In this document: in pieces, positions 16,801 to 25,386 of the stretch
Position numbering within the stretch: the stretch's first letter is position 1
Layout of the letters: each line of letters starts with the position of its first letter
Source: Porphyrobacter sp. AAP82
GTDB lineage: Bacteria; Pseudomonadota; Alphaproteobacteria; Sphingomonadales; Sphingomonadaceae
Length of the DNA stretch: 64,000 nt
NCBI RefSeq assembly: GCF_000331285.1
Contig: NZ_ANFX01000008.1
Coordinates: 62,001 to 126,000 of the forward strand
Direction of reading: 5' to 3'
Notes under the pieces: generated by a model
The model's input: the letters and a program-made list of their open reading frames with translations, nothing else
The model's database searches: none
Told to the model about the DNA's origin: nothing
Made by a program: the position numbers and the translations under genes

Positions 16801-19092
16801 TCACCCCTCGATCCGGCTGAAATCTGCTACCCGGTGCACCGCATCGCGGAAACGCGCGAGCAGGGCAAGGCGCGCGGCGCGCTTGTCCGCTTGCGGGTCG
16901 TTGACAGTCACCTCTTCAAAGAACCGGTCGATGGGAGCGCGCAAGGTGGCGAGCGCAGCCATGGCATCGGCGAACCTCTCGGCCTCCACCGCCGCAGCAG
17001 CGCGCGGAGCGGCGGCATCGAGCGCGTCGATCAGCGCCTTTTCCGCTTCTTCGGGCGTGTAGGAAAGCGCTGAATTGTCGCGGGCTTCGGCGGCGAGGAT
17101 CTCGCCCACGTCGGGATCGTCGACCATCGCCAGCGGGTCTTCCTCGCCGGTGTCGGGGATGGTGTCGTTGCCGTCCTTGAGGCTGGCGAGCACCATGGGA
17201 TCGGGCGCGCCGGTCGGGCCTTGGTAGCCCTCCTTCTTGAGAATGTTGGCGGCACGCTTGTAGCCCGCGAGGAGGTTGGTGCCGTCCTCGGTGGTGACGA
17301 AGGCCTGAAGCGCATGAACGCGGGCGAGCAGGCGGACGAGATCGTCCTCCCCGCCGAGCGCGAAAACGGCGTCGATCAGGTCGTGGCGGACCCCGGCTTC
17401 GCGCTGCTGGACCTTGAGGCGGTCGGCGAAGAAGTCAAAGAGCGCGTCGAGCGCCGCTGTTCCCGAAGTAGGAGCGTCGAGCGTTACGAGGAAATCGTGG
17501 CGTCCAATCGCTGTGCCGAGCCGAAACCTGAGGCCATTTTTCAAGACAAGTGCGATAATGGCGAGAGTTTGCCGTCTCAGAGCAAACGGGTCTTTTGAGC
17601 CCGTCGGCTTCTCGTCTACGGCGAAAAACGAAACGAGCGTATCCAGCTTATCCGCCAGCGACACCGCCACCGTAACCGGCGCAGTCGGCACATCGTCGCC
17701 CTGTCCGACCGGCTTGTAGTGATCGCGGATCGCCTCGGCGACCTCTTGCGGCAAGCCCTCCTTCGCGGCGTAGTAGCCGCCCATCAGGCCCTGCAATTCG
17801 GGGAACTCGCCGACCATCTCGGTGACAAGATCGGCCTTGCACAGCCGCGCGGCTTGTTCGGCGAGGTCGGCCAGACTCCCCTCCCGCTTGCGGGAGGGGT
17901 CGGGGGTGGGCGCATCAGGGCGCGCGCTCGCAGGCCCACCCCCAGCCCCTCCCGCAAGCGGGAGGGGGGTGTCGGCGACAATCCCCTCCTCGCACAGCCA
18001 GCGCGCCAGCTTCGCCACGCGCAGGGCCTTGTCGGCGACGGTGCCGAGCTTTTCGTGGAAGGTGATGCGGGAAAGCTTCTCGTCATGGACTGCGAGCGGG
18101 GTCTTCTGGTCCTGCTCCCAGAAGAAGCGCGCGTCGGAGAGGCGCGCGGCGAGGACCTTGCGGTTGCCGTCGATGACCACAGCGGGGTCGAGCGGAGCGA
18201 TATTCGCGGTGCAGACGAAGGCGTTGGCGAGTTTGCCCTTCGCATCTTCGCACACGAAATACTTCTGGTTCACCCGCGCGGTGAGCTGGATCACCTCGGG
18301 CGGCACGTCGAGGAAAGCCTCGTCGAAGCGACCGAGCAGCGGGACGGGGTTTTCGGTGAGGCCCGCGTTCTCGATGACAAGGCCCTCGTCGGCGATCAGG
18401 GTGAGGCCCGCCTCGGCAGCGACCTTGGCCGCACCTTCCCGGATGATGTCCTGCCGCTCCTCGTGATTGACGATCACGAAAGCGTTGCGCAGCTTGGCGA
18501 TGTAGTCGTCCGCACCGTCGATAGTGACGGGGCCAGATGCGTGGAAGCGGTGGCCGTAGGTTGTATTTCCGCTTTCGAGCCCGTCAAAATCCGCTGGCAC
18601 CGTTTCTTTGCCCAGCATTGCGACAATTCCAGATAGCGGCCTAACCCAACGAAGGGAATTCATCATTCGGGACTGTTCGCCCCAGCGCATCGACTTGGGC
18701 CAAGCGAAATCCCAAACAATGCTGAAAACAACGTTGTGCAGGACTTCTAGCATCCTGAATCCGGGAACATTTTTGACCGCGAACCACACACCGTCTCGTT
18801 CAAGAAGTTCTTCTCGGGTCACTTTGACCTTGCTCAGGAAGCCGGTCAAAGCCTGCTCGGGAGCGCTTACCTTCGGTCCCTTAGTTTCTTCGATAACGGG
18901 ATTAGATGTGTCCGGTAGGTCACGAGCAATCAACACGAGACGTCGAGGAGTTGACCAAACAGTAACGTCACCAACCTGTGCGTTCCATTTGCCCATCTCG
19001 CGGCGGAACAGCTTTTCGAGTTCCGCGCGCGCACCGGCCTGCATCCGGGCAGGGATTTCCTCGCAGCGCAGTTCGAGCAGGAAGTCGGCCAT
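16801..19092 (-). CDS. glyS: glycyl-tRNA synthetase beta subunit
   Basis: Beta chain of the heterotetrameric GlyRS, carrying tRNA binding and part of the active site. The N-terminus [18 protein letters not shown] is the family signature, and an HD-like/anticodon-binding region ends the protein. At 763 residues it is longer than usual (about 690-720). The excess is largely an in-frame palindromic repeat that adds a Pro/Gly/Arg-rich stretch at residues 375-405 (17877-17968). Two segments (about 17480-17640 and 18540-18990) have near 50% G+C with different codon use, against about 66% nearby, suggesting gene conversion from a divergent lineage. The start overlaps the glyQ stop (TGATG). Confidence 0.95.
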   Translation of the reverse strand: MADFLLELRCEEIPARMQAGARAELEKLFRREMGKWNAQVGDVTVWSTPRRLVLIARDLPDTSNPVIEETKGPKVSAPEQALTGFLSKVKVTREELLERDGVWFAVKNVPGFRMLEVLHNVVFSIVWDFAWPKSMRWGEQSRMMNSLRWVRPLSGIVAMLGKETVPADFDGLESGNTTYGHRFHASGPVTIDGADDYIAKLRNAFVIVNHEERQDIIREGAAKVAAEAGLTLIADEGLVIENAGLTENPVPLLGRFDEAFLDVPPEVIQLTARVNQKYFVCEDAKGKLANAFVCTANIAPLDPAVVIDGNRKVLAARLSDARFFWEQDQKTPLAVHDEKLSRITFHEKLGTVADKALRVAKLARWLCEEGIVADTPLPLAGGAGGGPASARPDAPTPDPSRKREGSLADLAEQAARLCKADLVTEMVGEFPELQGLMGGYYAAKEGLPQEVAEAIRDHYKPVGQGDDVPTAPVTVAVSLADKLDTLVSFFAVDEKPTGSKDPFALRRQTLAIIALVLKNGLRFRLGTAIGRHDFLVTLDAPTSGTAALDALFDFFADRLKVQQREAGVRHDLIDAVFALGGEDDLVRLLARVHALQAFVTTEDGTNLLAGYKRAANILKKEGYQGPTGAPDPMVLASLKDGNDTIPDTGEEDPLAMVDDPDVGEILAAEARDNSALSYTPEEAEKALIDALDAAAPRAAAAVEAERFADAMAALATLRAPIDRFFEEVTVNDPQADKRAARLALLARFRDAVHRVADFSRIEG
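17877..17968. repeat. paired palindromic (REP-like) element inserted in glyS
   Basis: Two hairpins in inverted orientation: arms CCCCTCCCGC (17878-17887) and GCGGGAGGGG (17890-17899), and the same arms again at 17946-17955 and 17958-17967. The inner feet GGGGGTGGGC and GCCCACCCCC pair with each other, so the whole unit can fold as one long cruciform. It keeps the glyS frame open. Same family as the elements at 29892, 51912 and 52314. Confidence 0.85.
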
Positions 19093-20024
19093 CAGAGGAG
19101 ACTCCACCCGGGGTATTTCGCCTGCCACTCCGGCGTCATCTTGGCCGCATAGGCCTCGCAACTGGAGCGCGCGAGGTCGCGGACGCGGCCCATGTAGCTG
19201 GCGCGTTCCTGCACCGAGATCACGCCGCGCGCCTGCAGCAGGTTGAAGACATGGCTCGCCTCGATCGCCTGTTCGTAAGCGGCGATGGGGACGCCTGCCG
19301 ACAGTGCATTGCGGCACTCGGCCTCCGCCTTGGCGAAGAGCTCGAACAGCGCGTCGGTGTTCGCCACTTCGAAGTTCCACTTCGACATCTGGCGTTCGTT
19401 TTCGAGAAACACCTCGCCGTAAGTCACGCCCTGCGAATTGAAGGCGAGGTCATAGACGTTGTCGACGCCCTGGATGTACATTGCGAGGCGCTCGAGCCCG
19501 TAGGTCAGCTCGCCCGCGACGGGCTTGCAATCGAAGCCGCCCATCTGCTGGAAATAGGTGAACTGGGTGACCTCCATCCCGTCGCACCACACTTCCCACC
19601 CGAGGCCCCATGCGCCCAGCGTGGGCGATTCCCAGTCGTCCTCGACGAAGCGGATGTCGTGCGCCAGCGGGTCGATGCCGATCGCGGCGAGGCTCTTAAG
19701 GTAGAGCTCCTGAATGTCGCTCGGCGAGGGCTTCAGGATCACCTGATACTGGTAGTAGTGCTGGAGCCGGTTGGGGTTCTCGCCATAGCGCCCGTCGGTC
19801 GGGCGGCGGCAGGGCTGGACGAAAGCGGCGTTCCACGGCTCGGGCCCCAATGCGCGCAGGGTGGTCGCGGTGTGAAAGGTTCCCGCGCCCATGCGCATGT
19901 CATAGGGCTGGAGAATGACGCAGCCCGCGTGCGCGCTCCAGAAGTCGTGGAGCGTGAGGATCATGTCCTGAAACGAGCGCGCGGGATCGCGTGCGGGAGG
20001 CGTAAAGAGGGGCGTAGCGCTCAT
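19092..20024 (-). CDS. glyQ: glycyl-tRNA synthetase alpha subunit
   Basis: Catalytic alpha chain of the heterotetrameric GlyRS; the 310 residues are the usual length. Class II motifs are visible: [18 protein letters not shown] near the N-terminus, [16 protein letters not shown] and [11 protein letters not shown], and later [17 protein letters not shown]. The start is placed at the ATG giving [13 protein letters not shown], with further ATGs possible at MILTLHDFW. glyS follows with a one-base overlap, so the two subunits are translationally coupled. Confidence 0.95.
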   Translation of the reverse strand: MSATPLFTPPARDPARSFQDMILTLHDFWSAHAGCVILQPYDMRMGAGTFHTATTLRALGPEPWNAAFVQPCRRPTDGRYGENPNRLQHYYQYQVILKPSPSDIQELYLKSLAAIGIDPLAHDIRFVEDDWESPTLGAWGLGWEVWCDGMEVTQFTYFQQMGGFDCKPVAGELTYGLERLAMYIQGVDNVYDLAFNSQGVTYGEVFLENERQMSKWNFEVANTDALFELFAKAEAECRNALSAGVPIAAYEQAIEASHVFNLLQARGVISVQERASYMGRVRDLARSSCEAYAAKMTPEWQAKYPGWSLL

Positions 20025-20177
20025 GGCGGCTCGCCATGGCCGAAGCCCCCGCAAGCGTCAATGCCGCGCCGCAGCATTGCCGAGGGGAAAGCGGCCGCAA
20101 GAGCGCCCGGGCACAGGCCTGAAGGCGTGTCTGCGAGGTCTGGCAGTCATGCAGATAAGACAGAAAGACAGGTTGTC

Positions 20178-20206
20178 TTGACATGGTCAGCGAATCACGA
20201 CATATA
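20178..20206 (+). promoter_or_regulatory. sigma-70-type promoter for the XRE module
   Basis: TTGACA (20178-20183), 17 bases, then CATATA (20201-20206). This is the clearest housekeeping promoter in the window and drives the small operon beginning at 20255. Confidence 0.7.
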
Positions 20207-20229
20207 GTCAGCATCACCTGACATTCAGT
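20180..20229 (+). promoter_or_regulatory. three GACAT-box repeats over the promoter, likely XRE operators
   Basis: GACATGGTCAG (20180), GACATATAGTCAG (20199) and GACATTCAGTC (20220) are spaced 19 and 21 bases apart, about two helical turns. They overlap the -35, the -10 and the region just downstream, as expected for autorepression by the XRE protein encoded at 20378. Confidence 0.5.
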
Positions 20230-20254
20230 CGGGTTAACGTGACGGAGAACGGAC

Positions 20255-20374
20255 ATGAACATCCTCACCAAGAACGTCTGCGTGAAGCAATGGCTGCTGA
20301 TCGTGATGACCCTGATGAGCGGCTATGCGGCCGGCGCGATCCTCGCCAAGCTGTCGACCGCGGCGGGGTTCTGA
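20255..20374 (+). CDS. small membrane peptide of the XRE module
   Basis: A 39-residue protein, MNILTKNVCVKQWLLIVMTL and onward to a stop at 20374. It has one hydrophobic helix (WLLIVMTLMSGYAAGAILA) after a short basic start. GACGGAG lies at a good distance before the ATG, stronger than most ribosome binding sites here. It sits three bases before the XRE gene. No family is recognised; a membrane partner of the regulator is possible. Confidence 0.6.
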   Translation: MNILTKNVCVKQWLLIVMTLMSGYAAGAILAKLSTAAGF

Positions 20375-20377
20375 CCG

Positions 20378-20578
20378 GTGAAGAACCGCCTCAAGGTGCT
20401 GCGCGCCGAGCGTGACTGGAGCCAGGCGGAACTGGCCGGCCGGCTCGATGTCTCGCGCCAGGCGGTCAACGCCATCGAAACCGGCAAGCACGACCCCTCC
20501 CTCCCCCTCGCCTTCCGCATCGCTCGCCTGTTCGACATGCGGATCGAGGAAATCTTCGACAATGGAGACCCCGCATGA
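20378..20578 (+). CDS. XRE family helix-turn-helix regulator
   Basis: A 66-residue protein that is almost entirely one HTH_3 domain: MKNRLKVLRAERDWSQAELA, the recognition helix SRQAVNAIETGKHDPS, and the closing AFRIARLFDMRIEEIF. This is the compact YgzD/YozG-like type that commonly sits next to a membrane-protein gene. The GTG start has no clear ribosome binding site, but the gene starts three bases after the preceding stop, so translational coupling is likely. Its stop overlaps the next ATG. Confidence 0.9.
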   Translation: MKNRLKVLRAERDWSQAELAGRLDVSRQAVNAIETGKHDPSLPLAFRIARLFDMRIEEIFDNGDPA

Positions 20579-21030
20579 TCTGGAACAGCAAGGACGAAGT
20601 GCTTGGACCGGGCGAGACCCGCACCCGCCAGCGCCAGCGGCGGCAGATTTTCTACATCGGGGTTGCGGCGCTGTTCGGCGGGGTGATCGGCTTTTCGACC
20701 GGCTTCTTCGATGAAGGGACCGGCAGCCTGTTCAGCGGTGACTGGGAGAATATCAAGCTCCCACCGGCGCTCGCGCTCGGGCTCGTGGTCCTGCTGCTCG
20801 GCGGCTTCCTGGTGCTCCCCCTGTGGGGCTTCCGGATGATCGACGATTACAAGCGCGAGCACAACTTCATCGGCTTTACCGGCGGCTGCGTGTCGGTGCT
20901 GGCAGGCTACCCCATCTGGGCGGTGCTCTATGCCGGCGGCTTTGCGCCCCCGCCCCATGCCTTCGGGATCTTCGGAATCGCCTACGTCTCGATGATCCTT
21001 GCCTTTCTCTATGCCCGCTGGCGGCTCTGA
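20575..21030 (+). CDS. four-helix membrane protein of the XRE module
   Basis: 151 residues with a charged N-terminus (DEVLGPGETRTRQRQRRQ) and about four transmembrane segments (IFYIGVAALFGGVIGF, ALALGLVVLLLGGFLVLP, FTGGCVSVLAGYPIWAVLYA, IFGIAYVSMILAFLY). No enzymatic motif. Start overlaps the XRE stop (ATGA). XRE plus small membrane protein pairs are widespread in Sphingomonadales; the function is unknown, and stress or envelope sensing is only a guess. Confidence 0.8.
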   Translation: MIWNSKDEVLGPGETRTRQRQRRQIFYIGVAALFGGVIGFSTGFFDEGTGSLFSGDWENIKLPPALALGLVVLLLGGFLVLPLWGFRMIDDYKREHNFIGFTGGCVSVLAGYPIWAVLYAGGFAPPPHAFGIFGIAYVSMILAFLYARWRL

Positions 21031-21114
21031 CCTTCCCCGCAGGTCATGCCAGCACCTTGTTTCCCGGGTATTTTTGACCCACACACCAACACATCACCGA
21101 AAGGAATCCGTGAC

Positions 21115-22125
21115 ATGAAGCTTTCATCCCTTCTCGCTCTGACCGCCGCGCCCTTCGCCCTGTTCGCGGCGAACCCCGCGCTGGCGCAGGACCCTGCCGG
21201 CACTGCCGAGCCTGCCGCGGCCGCGCCCAAGGGGCCGGCGCTGTGGAAGGTCGCCGATGCCGATACCACCATCTACCTGTTCGGCACGGTCCACGTGTTG
21301 CCCCAGGGCCTAGAGTGGTACGATGCCACGATCGCCAAGGCGCTCGACGGTTCGGACATTCTCGTGACCGAAATCCCGATGGACCCGGCGAGCGAGGCCG
21401 CGATGGCGCAAATGGCCCGGCAGAAGGGCGCGCTGCCGGCCGGCACCACCCTGCGCTCGCTCCTGAATGACGAGCAGAAGGCCACCTACACCGCGGCCCT
21501 CACCCAGCTTGGCGGCAAGATCGAAGCCGCGCAGCTTGCCCAGGTCCCGGCCGAAGCGCGCGCCCAGTACGAGGACGCCAAGGCCAAGGGTCTGGTCCCG
21601 GCTCCGGGCGAGATGCTGGCGGGCCAGTTCGACGGTCTCAAGCCCTGGATGGTGGGCCTCACCATGTCGATCCTGCCGCTCACCTTCGAAGGCTATGATC
21701 CCAATAGCGGCGTCGAGAAGGTGCTGCTCGGCAAGGTCGGCACCAAGGAGAAGGGCGCGCTCGAGACCGCCGAGTTCCAGCTCGGCATCTTCGATAGCAT
21801 GCCGCAGGACGCGCAGGTCACCTTCCTGATCGAAGCCGCCAAGTCGATCGACGAAACCAAGCCGATGCTCGACCGCATGGTCGCCGAGTGGATCGAGGGC
21901 GATGCCGACCAGCTTGCCGCGGTGATGAACGAGAGCATGGACGATCCCAAGGTCGCCGATGCGCTGCTCTACGCCCGCAACCGCAACTGGGCCGAGTGGA
22001 TCGACACCCGCCTCGACCAGCCCGGCACCGTGTTCATCGCGGTCGGCGCGGGCCACCTTGCCGGCGCCAAGAGCGTGCAGGACTACCTCGCCCAGAAGGG
22101 CATCAAGGTGAGCCGCGTCAAGTAA
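21115..22125 (+). CDS. TraB/GumN family protein, exported
   Basis: 336 residues with a signal peptide ending near NPALAQ. The TraB/GumN signature is GTVHVLPQGLEWYD near residue 58, and the closing motif is VFIAVGAGHLAGAKSV with the conserved GxGH. Family members are thought to be metal-dependent proteases or erythromycin-esterase-like enzymes; biochemical evidence is limited. AAAGGA lies before ATG 21115. The paralogue directly downstream overlaps by one base. Confidence 0.88.
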   Translation: MKLSSLLALTAAPFALFAANPALAQDPAGTAEPAAAAPKGPALWKVADADTTIYLFGTVHVLPQGLEWYDATIAKALDGSDILVTEIPMDPASEAAMAQMARQKGALPAGTTLRSLLNDEQKATYTAALTQLGGKIEAAQLAQVPAEARAQYEDAKAKGLVPAPGEMLAGQFDGLKPWMVGLTMSILPLTFEGYDPNSGVEKVLLGKVGTKEKGALETAEFQLGIFDSMPQDAQVTFLIEAAKSIDETKPMLDRMVAEWIEGDADQLAAVMNESMDDPKVADALLYARNRNWAEWIDTRLDQPGTVFIAVGAGHLAGAKSVQDYLAQKGIKVSRVK

Positions 22126-23042
22126 TGGCAGGAACGCCAGGGGCGATGGGCTTGCGGTTCGCCGCGGGGATCATCGCCCCCCTCCTCCTCCTTCTGGCTG
22201 CCGGGTGCAGCGATACACCCGACATGCCCGCAGCCGACAGGGCCCCGCCCGCACCGCTGCTCTACGAAATCGCTTCGGCCGACGGGTCGGTGGAGGGCTG
22301 GATGGTCGGCACCATCCATGCCCTCCCCGCATTTGTCGAGTGGCGCACGCCAGCCCTCGCCAAGGCGGCGGACAGCGCCGATCTGCTGGTGGTGGAAGTC
22401 CGCGATCTGTCAGGCGGCGGCGCGGCGGCAGCGATCTATGCAGGGCTGGCGAAGAGCCCGGGCCTTCCCCCTCTCGACCAGCGTCTTCCGCCCGAACTTC
22501 GCCCGCAACTGGCCGCGCTGATGGCGCGCGGCGGCCTGGCCGCCAATGATCTTGCCGCTGACGAGACCTGGGCTGCGGCGCTTGCGCTTGCCCGGATCGA
22601 TGCGCCCGGCGATCCTGCCAATGGCGTCGACCGCGCGCTGATCGCAGACTTTGCCGGGCGCCCGGTGCGCGAACTCGAAGGCTTTCGCGGCCAGCTGGCG
22701 ATCTTCGACCGCCTGCCCGAAGACCAGCAGCGCGCCATGCTTGCTGCCGTGGTGCGCGAGAGCACATCGGCCGTGCGCGATCCCGAGCGCCTCCAGCGCG
22801 CCTGGATTGCCGGCGATGCGGCCATGATCGAAGCCTCGACCCGCCAGGGCATCCTTGCCGATCCTGCCCTGCGCGCAGCGCTGCTGACTGCGCGCAATCG
22901 CCGCTGGGCCGCCGCGCTCGGGCCCCTGCTTGCCGGGGACCCGCGCCCGCTCATCGCGGTCGGCACCGCGCATCTGGTCGGGTCCGATGGGCTCGCCGCC
23001 CTGCTTGAGGCGCAGGGCTACCGCCTGCGCCCGATCCCCTAA
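22125..23042 (+). CDS. TraB/GumN family lipoprotein
   Basis: 305 residues, the second of a tandem pair. The signal sequence ends in the lipobox LLLAAGC, so it is probably a lipoprotein. The GumN signature MVGTIHALPAFVEWRTP and the closing GTAHLVGSDGLA are both present. The start at 22125 overlaps the previous stop (TAATG); an in-frame ATG at 22146 would give a more typical 20-residue signal and may be the true one. Low identity to the upstream copy, so the duplication is old. Confidence 0.82.
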   Translation: MAGTPGAMGLRFAAGIIAPLLLLLAAGCSDTPDMPAADRAPPAPLLYEIASADGSVEGWMVGTIHALPAFVEWRTPALAKAADSADLLVVEVRDLSGGGAAAAIYAGLAKSPGLPPLDQRLPPELRPQLAALMARGGLAANDLAADETWAAALALARIDAPGDPANGVDRALIADFAGRPVRELEGFRGQLAIFDRLPEDQQRAMLAAVVRESTSAVRDPERLQRAWIAGDAAMIEASTRQGILADPALRAALLTARNRRWAAALGPLLAGDPRPLIAVGTAHLVGSDGLAALLEAQGYRLRPIP

Positions 23043-23162
23043 ACGGGTTGCCTTTCGGGCAATCCCTCTCTAAGGGCCCGCGCTTCGGTGCTTCCGGTCA
23101 TCCCTGGAGGCGGTGGCACCGTGTGACTGTATCCATCAAACACGCATTCGAAAGGCATCCGT

Positions 23163-23765
23163 ATGAGCGAGACTCTTACCCTGCCGGCCGAAGCGCGCGA
23201 ACGGGCTGGCAAGGGAGCCTCCCGAGCACTTCGCCGCGAAGGTCGGACCCCTGCTGTCATCTATGGCGGCAAGGAAGAACCCACCATGATCCACGTCGAG
23301 CAGAAGGAACTGGTGCGCCAGCTGGGCACCGGGCACTTCATGAACTCGATCGTCCTTATCGAGATCGGTGGCAAGACCGTCCGCACGCTCCCCAAGGATG
23401 TCGCCTTCCACCCGGTGACCGACCGTCCGACCCATGTCGATTTCCTGCGCTTGTCGGGTGACAGCAAGGTCGAAGTCTCGGTGCCGGTGGTGTTCGTCAA
23501 CGAAGACGCCTCGCCCGGCCTGAAGAAGGGCGGCGTGCTCAACATCGTGCGCCACGAACTCGAACTGCTGTGCCCCAATGCCGACATCCCCGAGGAAATC
23601 GCGGTCGATGTCACCGGCAAGGAGATCGGCGATTCGATCCACATCAGCGACGTGGCCTTGCCCAAGGGCGTGACCAGCGTGATCACCGACCGCGATTTCA
23701 CCATCGCCACCGTGATCGCCCCGTCGGGCCTCAAGAGCAGCGAAGGCGAAGCCGCTTCCGAGTAA
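23163..23765 (+). CDS. rplY: 50S ribosomal protein L25/general stress protein Ctc
   Basis: Binds 5S rRNA in the large subunit. The 200 residues are the long Ctc-like form: L25 domain (residues 1-95, with AREREG-type start [21 protein letters not shown] and TPAVIYGG) followed by the C-terminal beta domain ([18 protein letters not shown]). The ATG is preceded by GAAAGG. Followed by a strong terminator, so it is a separate transcription unit from pth. Confidence 0.95.
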   Translation: MSETLTLPAEARERAGKGASRALRREGRTPAVIYGGKEEPTMIHVEQKELVRQLGTGHFMNSIVLIEIGGKTVRTLPKDVAFHPVTDRPTHVDFLRLSGDSKVEVSVPVVFVNEDASPGLKKGGVLNIVRHELELLCPNADIPEEIAVDVTGKEIGDSIHISDVALPKGVTSVITDRDFTIATVIAPSGLKSSEGEAASE

Positions 23766-23806
23766 GCGCGCTGCCTCTCATGGCTTTGCAGCCAAGGAAA
23801 CTAGGG

Positions 23807-23845
23807 CGCCGGGCTTCCTTCGCGGGAAGTCCGGCGTTTCGTTTT
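23807..23845 (+). terminator. intrinsic terminator after rplY
   Basis: Stem CGCCGGGCTTCC (23807-23818) and GGAAGTCCGGCG (23825-23836), twelve pairs with one G-T, followed by TTTCGTTTT. It lies 42 bases after the L25 stop and just before pth. Confidence 0.85.
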
Positions 23846-23871
23846 ATGCAAGGGGGCATTAGGGAAACGTC

Positions 23872-24441
23872 ATGCAGATCTGGGTCGGCCTCGGAAATCC
23901 CGGACCGCGCTATGCGCTCCACCGGCACAATGTCGGCTTCATGGCCGTGGACGTGATCGCCGACATGCATGATTTCGGCCCCGTCCAGAAGAAGTTCGCC
24001 GGATTGGCGCAGGAAGGGCGGATCGGCGCGCACAAGGTGCTGTTGCTGAAGCCTGCCACCTTCATGAACGAAAGCGGCCGCGCCGTGGGCGAGGCGCTGC
24101 GTTTCTACAAGCTCGATCCGCAAGCGCTCACCGTTTTTCATGACGAGCTCGACCTTGCCCCCTTCAAGGTCAAGGTGAAGCAGGGCGGCGGCCATGCCGG
24201 TCACAACGGCCTGAGGTCGATCGACCAGCATCTGGGCCCCGATTTCCGTCGCATCCGCCTCGGCATCGGGCATCCGGGACACAAGGACCGGGTCAACGGC
24301 TACGTGCTCGGCAACTTCGCCAAGGCCGAGGAGGATGATCTTGCCGCGATGCTCGGCGCGATCGGTGCGGAGGCGGAATGGCTCGCCAAGGGCGATGACG
24401 TGCGCTTCATGAATGATGTGGCATTGAGGATGCAGGATTGA
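23872..24441 (+). CDS. pth: peptidyl-tRNA hydrolase
   Basis: Cleaves peptidyl-tRNA released from stalled ribosomes. 189 residues, normal length. Motifs are WVGLGNPGPRYALHRHNVGF (catalytic His in RHNVG), KPATFMNESGRAV and HDELDLAPFKVKVKQGGGHAGHNGLRS. The ATG follows the L25 terminator. The usual rplY-pth pairing is retained. Confidence 0.97.
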   Translation: MQIWVGLGNPGPRYALHRHNVGFMAVDVIADMHDFGPVQKKFAGLAQEGRIGAHKVLLLKPATFMNESGRAVGEALRFYKLDPQALTVFHDELDLAPFKVKVKQGGGHAGHNGLRSIDQHLGPDFRRIRLGIGHPGHKDRVNGYVLGNFAKAEEDDLAAMLGAIGAEAEWLAKGDDVRFMNDVALRMQD

Positions 24442-24445
24442 TTCC

Positions 24446-24868
24446 GTGACAGACACGCGCGCCTATCTCGAGGTCAGCCCGCAGCAGGGCGCCGCGTTCT
24501 TCGGATCACCGGATAATGGCCCGGTGGTGATGCTCAACCTGCTGCGGTTCCGCGAGACGGCCGACTATGCCCACGCCCCCGATCGCGCTCCGCCAGCGCC
24601 GGTCAGCGGGCGCGAGGCCTATGAGCTGTATATGCGCGCGATGCTGCCCTTGCTGGAGGCGAGCGGCGGGGCTGTGTTGTTTTCAGGGTCTGCCGGCGCT
24701 TTCCTGATCGGCCCGGCCGGCGAAGGCTGGGACCATGTCCTGCTGGTGCGACAGGCGAGCAAGTCCAGCTTCCTCGCTTTCGCCAGCGATCCCGAAAGCC
24801 AGCGCATCGCCGCCCACCGCACTGCGGCGATCAGCGATTCACGGTTGCTGCCGATCCGCGCGGATTGA
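24446..24868 (+). CDS. DUF1330 family protein
   Basis: 140 residues, a single ferredoxin-like alpha/beta domain with VVMLNLLRFRETADYA and GWDHVLLVRQASKSSFLAF, as in DUF1330 proteins. Biochemical role unknown. GTG start four bases after the pth stop; TTCCG precedes it but no clear Shine-Dalgarno. Probably cotranscribed with pth and the next gene. Confidence 0.75.
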   Translation: MTDTRAYLEVSPQQGAAFFGSPDNGPVVMLNLLRFRETADYAHAPDRAPPAPVSGREAYELYMRAMLPLLEASGGAVLFSGSAGAFLIGPAGEGWDHVLLVRQASKSSFLAFASDPESQRIAAHRTAAISDSRLLPIRAD

Positions 24869-24873
24869 GCAGC

Positions 24874-25386
24874 ATGAACCGCGTGCTCATCATCGGCCCG
24901 TGCGGTTCGGGCAAGAGCACGCTGGCCCGCGAACTCGCGCCGCGCATGGGCCTGCCCCTCGTCCACATGGACCAGCTCGGCTGGCAGGCGGGTTGGGTCG
25001 AGACCGAGAAGGCCGAACTGAACGCCCGCCTCGCCGAGGTGGTCGCGCAGGACCGCTGGCTGATCGAGGGCAATTACGGCAGCACCCTCGTCCCCCGCCT
25101 CGCCCGCGCCGACACCGTCATCTATCTCGATTTCCCGATCCGCCTGTGCCTGTGGCGGCTCGTCCGGCGCCTGCTCGCCTACCGCGGCCGGTCACGCCCC
25201 GACATGCCCGAGGGCTGTCCCGAACGCTTCGATGCGGGCTTCCTGTGGTATGTGCTGAACTGGAACGCGGGCCCCCGGGTGCGCACCGAGGCCAAGCTCA
25301 AGGGCTCCACCGGCAACCTCGTGCGGCTGAACGGCCCCGCCGCGCTTGCCGGATGGCGACAGGCACAGGGGCTTGGGCCTCAGTAA
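24874..25386 (+). CDS. P-loop NTPase (topology-modulation/adenylate-kinase-like)
   Basis: 170 residues. The Walker A loop is IIGPCGSGKSTLAREL at residues 5-20, followed by LVHMDQLGWQAGW and WLIEGNYGSTLVPRLARADT, with a Walker-B-like VIYLDFP. The family (FlaR-like, adenylate-kinase-related) is small and poorly characterised. ATG 24874 is used; a TTG at 24865 would add three residues. It overlaps the convergent hydrolase gene by seven bases. Confidence 0.8.
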   Translation: MNRVLIIGPCGSGKSTLARELAPRMGLPLVHMDQLGWQAGWVETEKAELNARLAEVVAQDRWLIEGNYGSTLVPRLARADTVIYLDFPIRLCLWRLVRRLLAYRGRSRPDMPEGCPERFDAGFLWYVLNWNAGPRVRTEAKLKGSTGNLVRLNGPAALAGWRQAQGLGPQ

